Assembly: GCF_016097555.1 (NCBI RefSeq)
Contig: NC_054701.1
Location: 3,324,196-3,388,195, forward strand
Source of the DNA: Gigantopelta aegis
Taxonomy: Eukaryota > Mollusca > Gastropoda > Neomphalida > Peltospiridae
DNA: 64,000 bases
Direction of reading: 5' to 3'
Every line of letters starts with the position of its first letter. Position 1 is the first letter of the stretch. This document shows, piece after piece, positions 59,101 through 64,000 of the stretch. Under the pieces are notes generated by a model, which worked only from the letters and a program-made list of their open reading frames with translations, searched no databases and was not told the DNA's origin. Made by a program: the position numbers and the translations under genes.

Positions 59101-62100
59101 AGAATGATCCTGCTGCCACACTGGCTACTCTTAGTGAATATTAACAATCTTTAACTTTCCAATTTCTTCCAAGATTTTAATCTGTTTCGACCCTTTCTGT
59201 CATTTTCCTCCAACTCTGTCTTCTGAGCTGTCCACACCATCGCCTACCTGTCTCTACTTATTCCACGGGTGCAGTCTCTGTGTACTTCCCAGCACCCATC
59301 TGGCATCCTCGTCCTCTGCTGCTAACAAAGCTGGTCTGACCCATGACACTAACGACTGCCGGTAGTAGGGGAGCATAGTAGATAGTTACAAGTGCCTCTC
59401 CGAAGTGGTCAGACTAAGCCCACAGCTAAAAGCTGATGGGGAATGACAGGTGTGTGGTACGGATAGCCACAAGAGATAAGCAGCTGTTGCGGTTGGAGAG
59501 ACCAGGACTGGGATGTGGAGGTGGACAGTGAAAGATATTGGATATGCACTTTCCCAAAGGCAAGACAGCATATACCATGTTCTCTGACTAAGTAAACTGG
59601 TTTCATCGAAGAAAGAAACTTGATGGGTTCACTGAGAGGGATTGATCTTGCAACCCATCACACCTTAGATGGGCACTGAACCACATTGGCCCCTATTAAT
59701 TATAGCTAACCATCAGTTGCTAGGCTTTTCAAAAATAATATTCTTTTCTCGATACTTTATTGCATAAAGGAAAGGTAATAATAATTCATGGCTGGAAAAA
59801 TACCAAAGGTCAGTTGCTAGCTACTGCTCAGAAAGACTGCCTCTGTATGTAGTCCTTGTGAGTTTCAGTGATAGTCATTATTACCATGATAGCAGGCGAT
59901 TCTCATCTAACTTTGGACTGAAGTCAGGTTGTTGTACTTGGCAGCAAATCCTGTTGGCAATAGATGAGGAAGATGTAACATAGGTCATTATTCCCTGTGA
60001 GCAGCAAGCAGGGAGTTGATGGAACTGGTCAAGTACATGCACTTGAAAAAACAAGGGGCCAGGACAAAGCCCAGTGGTAACGCATTCACTTGATGCACGG
60101 TCGGTCTAGGATCGATTCCCGTCGGTAGGCCCATTAGGCTATTTCTCATTCCGGCCAGTGCACCACAACTGGTATATCAAAGACCATGGTATGTGCTATC
60201 CTGTCTTTGGGATAGGGCATTTAAAAGATCCCTTGCTGCTAATAAAAAAAGAGTAGCCCATGAAGTGGCAACAGCGGGTTTCCTCTCTCAATATATGTGT
60301 AGTCCGTAACCATATAACTGTAAATAAAATGTGATGAGTGGTGTGTCATTATATAGAACATTTCCTCTTTCTCTCAGACACCTGATTGGTGTCATTTTCA
60401 CTCTTATCGTGCTATAGTATCAAGTGGCCACTTTACCCAAACTTTGCATTTACTGTCCTAAACAGAGGGGTCTCGAGGGGGCCATCCATGACATTTGTCA
60501 AGGAAGGAACAATATCTAATTAGCACTGGTATGTAACACGTAGATTAGCTTTCCACATTCATACTTTGAATTATCTTTTGTATTCTTCTTTTTTTCACTT
60601 CGTTGAATAAATGAATGTTTAACAACAACCCAGCACAAACAAAAGACAATGTCAGTTGGCTGTCACTACATTAAATCACTGTGTTACTAAACAGCTTGTG
60701 TATTATTTCAGGACTTGTTTTCTCTATGACGAGCTGATGATGAAACACAAACACGAATGGTGTGGGGATTACCCGGAACGACCAGAGAGAATTTCGCAGC
60801 CTTATGCAAGATGTTGTCAGCTTGGGTTGGTGGATCGATGTGAAATACTCGAGGTACAACAATTCAACATTAGTCTTAAATTGTGTAAATGTTGTGCTAT
60901 TTATTTATATACATAGATAGGATGGATTTTCCTCTTTTAAACGTTTTGATGAAAAGGAAATATGTGTATGTTTAAAAGATGTTTGTGACCCGAATAGTTA
61001 TTATTAAACAACATCTAAATAAGACAACATACTTTTACTACCGTATATCTTTGCCTGTAAGTCCATCTCGGCTATAAGTCGAGTCCCTAATTTCAAGCCC
61101 TGAAAACGTCTTTTTTTATTGACCCGTTTATAAGTCGACCCATGAAAAACAACTTATAAATATTGAAGTATTTCTTATTTTCAGCACATGAGAACAATAA
61201 TGTACAATATTTGAACAAAAGAAAATTATTTTACAAACTTCGGTTTTCACGTTTTGTACATCGCAATATAATCAGACTATTCCAATCAAACTATCATTAT
61301 TACATAGCATCAAAACGAAATATTCCTTAGTAGAGAGTGAAAGCTGTTTGACTGTTACTGTATGGTACTGTACAGATGGTTTTGTGCACAGACAACAACT
61401 TTATTTATAAACACTGCCAACAGATCACTACGATAAAACTGAAAGTATCACGTTTTGCCGCCATATTAATACATGTAAGGAGGATAACTCTGGAAAGTAC
61501 ACTGGTTTTTGTACCAAATGGTGTGTGTCCCTATTGCTCTAGATAGTGAACTGCAGAGATCAGTCTATTTTAAGGGAAATCTCAGTAATATTCATGAAGT
61601 TAATCACCGCCAAAACATTGTTTGAACAACCATTAATGCCAGTGACCAGATTTCAAAATAAACTCAGGCAACAGGTAGTTAGTATTGTTTACATTTTTAC
61701 TATTAGTGATGACTGTTAATTTAACTAAGTGGACTGTTGTCTTGGCATGTGAGTGAGATCGTACGCCTTTTCGCATAACGAAAACCGTTCTAATGCCCCC
61801 AAAAAAAGGTTATAAAAAATAAATGTGTCAAATTAACATATTTGAGTATAAATACATGGCATACTTCAACAATAAAACTTGTAAAATAATCCCCAAAACA
61901 GTAATATTTTTTGGTGAAATTTTTTTACCCTCTTATAAGTCGACCCCCCAAGTTATAAAATAATTTTTGGGTGAAAAAAATTCTACTTATAGGCGAAGAT
62001 ATACTGTAATTGATTTTGTTGTGGTTCTTCTTCTTAGCCACATTAAGTAATTGTGAAAAAATACACAAGTACAATGCAAAGTATTGACATACTGTGGTAG

Positions 62101-62380
62101 AATTGACCAAGTTGGTACAGTCTTCTATTTCCAAAGACTGTTCTTTAAAAATAATGAATCTACAATGACTGCATTCATTGAATATCCTTAGTAATTTGGT
62201 TGTACATGCAGTACAAGTGCTGTTTTGTATTTATTGTTTCAGATGCGTTATGCAACCGAGGATCACATACTAATAAAACACTCCCAGGAGCTACTGGAGA
62301 AGACGAAATCGTTGCCCAACATGTCTCTCTCTGAACTACTGCACGTGTCTGAACAGTATAGCTCGTGGTTTGCAAACAAT
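55987..62380 (+). CDS. HDAC6-like (class IIb) histone deacetylase, N-terminal exons only
   Basis: Exons 55987-56112, 58358-58423, 58716-58753, 60712-60853 and 62243-62380 join in frame to 170 codons. The gene continues beyond the window. Residues 1-76 are acidic and low in complexity (MSDKDPEVSSGDG, then TDKAPESDDEDLQLLMGMCC). The deacetylase fold starts at about residue 78 with TCFLYDELMMKHKHEW, then YPERPERISQPYARCCQLGL, matching the opening of HDAC6/HDAC10 domains (x-V-Y-D-x-x-M-x-x-H, then PE-x-PERI and LGL-x-x-RC). RYATEDHILIKHSQE follows. The HDAC family deacetylates lysines using zinc; class IIb members act largely in the cytoplasm on tubulin and other proteins. The catalytic His pair and zinc ligands would lie in later exons, so activity cannot be judged. 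The ATG has A at -3 and the first exon starts behind a TTTTAG acceptor, implying an upstream untranslated exon. HDAC6 versus HDAC10 is unresolved. Confidence 0.85.
56183..56615. repeat. 45-bp minisatellite, HDAC intron 1
   Basis: About 9 units of GCGTAAAGCTCAAAGCAGTC and CGTTATTTAGACCTGATAGA plus GGCCT, about 70 bp after the exon 1 donor. One plus frame is stop-free (RKAQSSPLFRPDRGL) but lacks ATG. Confidence 0.96.
56616..57739. other. HDAC intron 1, rest
   Basis: AT-rich, with scattered AAAGTCTTTGAA-type motifs around 56800-57120; no recognised element. Confidence 0.4.
57740..58052 (+). repeat. SINE, plus orientation, alternative head
   Basis: Head GAGTGCTCCGCAAGGCTAAA, body AAAAGATCCCTTGCTGCTAA, tail TAAATAAAACATTTC. 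Confidence 0.88.
58358..58423 (+). CDS. HDAC6-like coding exon 2
   Basis: Acceptor AAATTTCAG, donor ATT/GTAAGT. It encodes DTDKAPESDDEDLQLLMGMC and CI; phase 0 at both ends, so it could be skipped without a frameshift. Confidence 0.8.
58716..58753 (+). CDS. HDAC6-like coding exon 3 (38 nt)
   Basis: Acceptor GTGTTCCAG, donor AATGG/GTAAGA. It encodes KDSSEHQPETVN plus two bases. The split Gly codon with exon 4 supports it. Confidence 0.78.
58754..59329. other. HDAC intron 3, part
   Basis: No recognised feature apart from the flank of the dispersed repeat. Confidence 0.35.
59330..59530 (+). repeat. Dispersed repeat, copy 2
   Basis: Direct-orientation match to 55655-55835 (CTGGTCTGACCCATGACACT through GGTTGGAGAGACCAGGACTG). 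Confidence 0.8.
59531..59690 (-). repeat. SINE fragment, minus orientation
   Basis: GATATGCACTTTCCCAAAGG through a degraded head near GATTGATCTTGCAACCC; a strongly diverged copy. Confidence 0.65.
60058..60375 (+). repeat. tRNA-derived SINE, full-length, plus orientation
   Basis: Head AAGCCCAGTGGTAACGC and GGTCTAGGATCGATTCC, body AAAAGATCCCTTGCTGCTAA, tail AAATAAAATGTGATGAG. Confidence 0.9.
60600..60645 (-). repeat. SINE 3'-tail fragment
   Basis: AATGAATGTTTAACAACAAC followed by CCAGCACAAA, the reverse of the tail pieces at 11305-11345 and 33735-33775. Confidence 0.6.
60712..60853 (+). CDS. HDAC6-like coding exon 4 (start of deacetylase domain)
   Basis: Acceptor TTATTTCAG, donor CTCGAG/GTACAA. 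It encodes TCFLYDELMMKHKHEW through GLVDRCEILE. This exon gives the family assignment. Confidence 0.9.
61039..62008. mobile_element. TA-flanked non-autonomous DNA transposon
   Basis: The inverted termini are CCGTATATCTTTGCC on the left and CAGTATATCTTCGCC from the right, with TA on both sides. Subterminal CTTATAAGTCGACCC-type motifs recur near 61075, 61128 and 61933. No coding sequence was recognised. The TA target fits the Tc1/mariner/pogo group. Confidence 0.85.
62243..62380 (+). CDS. HDAC6-like coding exon 5
   Basis: Acceptor TATTGTTTCAG, donor AACAAT/GTAAGT. It encodes MRYATEDHILIKHSQELLEK through WFANN, phase 0 at both ends. Confidence 0.88.
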
Positions 62381-62589
62381 GTAAGTTCACCTAGAGTCTA
62401 ATCAGCCTTCACCAATCCAAATTTAGTTTTATACCATTCGTAATACTGTCGGTGCTAACATTCCAAACTCCTTTTATAAAAAAAGCCTTGACTTTAGACT
62501 TCGAATTTTATATCCTCGAAACACTGTTTCTATTGGCCGATTATGATGACCGATTAAAACAGAATCATAAACATATACTAGTAGATATA

Positions 62590-64000
62590 CTAGCAGTATT
62601 AGTATAGGGCAGAGGCTAAGTGATGTTTGGCTGCAGTATTAGTATAGGGCATTGGCTAAGTGATGTTTGGCTGCAGTATTAGTATAGGGCATAGGCAAAG
62701 TGATGTGTTTGGTTGCAGTATTAATATAGGACATAAGCTGAGTGATGTGTTTGACTGCAGTATTAGTATAGGACATAGGCTAAGTGATGTTTGGCTGCAG
62801 TATTAGTATAGGGCATAGGCTAAGTGATGTTTGGCTGCAGTATTAGTATAGGATATAGGCTAAGTGATGTGTTTGGCTGCAGTATTAGTATAGGGCATAA
62901 GCTAAATGATGTGTTTGACTGCAGTATTAGTATAGGGCATAGGCTAAGTGATGTGTTTGGCTGCAGTATTAGTATAGAGGTGATGTGTTTGACTGCAGTA
63001 TTAGTATAGGGCATATGCTAAATGATGTGTTTGGCTGCAGTATTAGTATAGGGCATAGGCTAAATGATGTGTTTGACTGGAGTATTAGTATAGGGCATAG
63101 GCTAAGTGATGTCTGACTGCAGTATTAGTATAGGGCATAGGCTAAGTGATGTTTGGCTTCTGTATTAGTATAGGGCATAGGCTAAATGATGTGTTTGGCA
63201 GCAGTATTAGTATAGGAGTGATCTGTTTGACTGCAGTATTAGTATATAGCATAGGCTAAATGATGTGTTTTGCTGCAGTATTAATATAGGCCATAGGCTA
63301 AGTGATGTGTTTGGCTGCAGTATTAGTATAGGTCATAGGCTAAATGATGTGTTTTGCTGCAGTATTAATATAGGGCATAGGCTAGTGATGTGTTTGGCTG
63401 CAGTATTAGTATAGGAGTGATCTGTTTGACTGCAGTATTAGTATATAGCATAGGCTAAATGATGTGTTTTGCTGCAGTATTAATATAGGCCATAGGCTAA
63501 GTGATGTGTTTGGCTGCAGTATTAGTATAGGTCATAGGCTAAATGATGTGTTTTGCTGCAGTATTAATATAGGGCATAGGCTAGTGATGTGTTTGGCTGC
63601 AGTATTAGTATAGGTCATAGGCTAAATGATGTGTTTTGCTGCAGTATTAGTATAGGAGTGATGTGTTTGACTGCAGTATTAGTATATGGCATAGGCTAAA
63701 TGATGTGTTTGGCAGCAGTATTAGTATAGGGCAAAGGCTAAGTGATGTGTTTGGCTGCAGTATTAGTGTAGGGCATAGGCTAAGTGATGTGTTTGGCTGC
63801 AGTATTAGTGTAGGGCATAGGCTAAGTGATGTGTTTGGCTGCAGTATTAGTACAGGGCACAGGCTAAGTGATGTGATTGACTGGAGTATTAGTATAGGGC
63901 ATATACTAAATGTTGTGTTTGACTGTAGTATTAGTATAGGGCATAGGCCAAGTGATGTTTGGCTGCAGTATTATTATAGGATATAGGCTAAATGATGTGT
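62590..64000. repeat. 42-bp minisatellite in the HDAC intron, running off the window
   Basis: About 33 units of GGCTAAGTGATGTGTTTGGC and TGCAGTATTAGTATAGGGCA plus TA, with shorter units (about 30 bp) interspersed. A larger block (about 63300-63400) is repeated at 63480-63580. Open frames such as DVFGCSISVGHRLS are repeat artefacts. Confidence 0.96.

Noticed and set aside
62820..63986. Frames repeating CSISIGHRLSDVFG
   Set aside because: Readings of the 42-bp minisatellite.

Overview
The window is nuclear DNA of an animal, almost certainly a mollusc and most likely a gastropod. It is AT-rich, its genes are split by spliced introns, and it carries about ten copies of a tRNA-derived SINE typical of molluscan genomes, together with pogo/Tigger, Tc1/mariner, hAT-like and MULE DNA transposons and LINE fragments. 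The species cannot be named from the sequence alone.

Three host genes can be reconstructed exon by exon. (1) CEP83 (CCDC41, a distal-appendage protein of the centriole) is on the + strand: 11 coding exons from 10329 to 22122, frame-consistent, 725 aa. (2) SENP8 (the NEDD8-specific cysteine protease DEN1) is on the - strand: 6 coding exons from 52627 down to 34649, frame-consistent, 221 aa, with His105, Asp122, Gln160 and Cys166 in place. (3) An HDAC6-like class IIb deacetylase begins on the + strand at 55987. Five coding exons (170 codons) are visible and the gene runs off the right edge before the catalytic core. CEP83 and SENP8 are convergent. SENP8 and the HDAC gene are divergent, with about 3.4 kb between their start codons.

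Layout: 0.3-7.9 kb holds two side-by-side Tigger-family copies. The first is interrupted by a LINE with an 8-bp target duplication and by a Tc1 element. The second is interrupted by a foldback element with a microsatellite core. CEP83 fills 10.3-22.1 kb, with a Tc1 relic, a TTAA MITE and three tandem arrays in its introns. The stretch 22.1-34.6 kb has no recognised gene; it holds MITEs, SINE pieces, minisatellites and a LINE relic. SENP8 spans 34.6-52.7 kb with very long, transposon-filled introns. A MULE relic lies at 53.2-54.3 kb. The HDAC6-like gene occupies 56-64 kb and ends inside a minisatellite.

The most unusual signal is that three minisatellites are made of copies of a real exon-intron boundary. 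The CEP83 exon 5 donor is repeated about 22 times (40-bp unit). The SENP8 exon 3 acceptor is repeated more than 50 times (38-bp unit, no stop codon in any sense frame). The SENP8 exon 4 donor is present three times in 45-bp, in-frame, stop-free units. These arrays are rows of decoy splice sites beside the genuine ones. The 38-bp and 45-bp arrays could add in-frame peptide to SENP8 if used.
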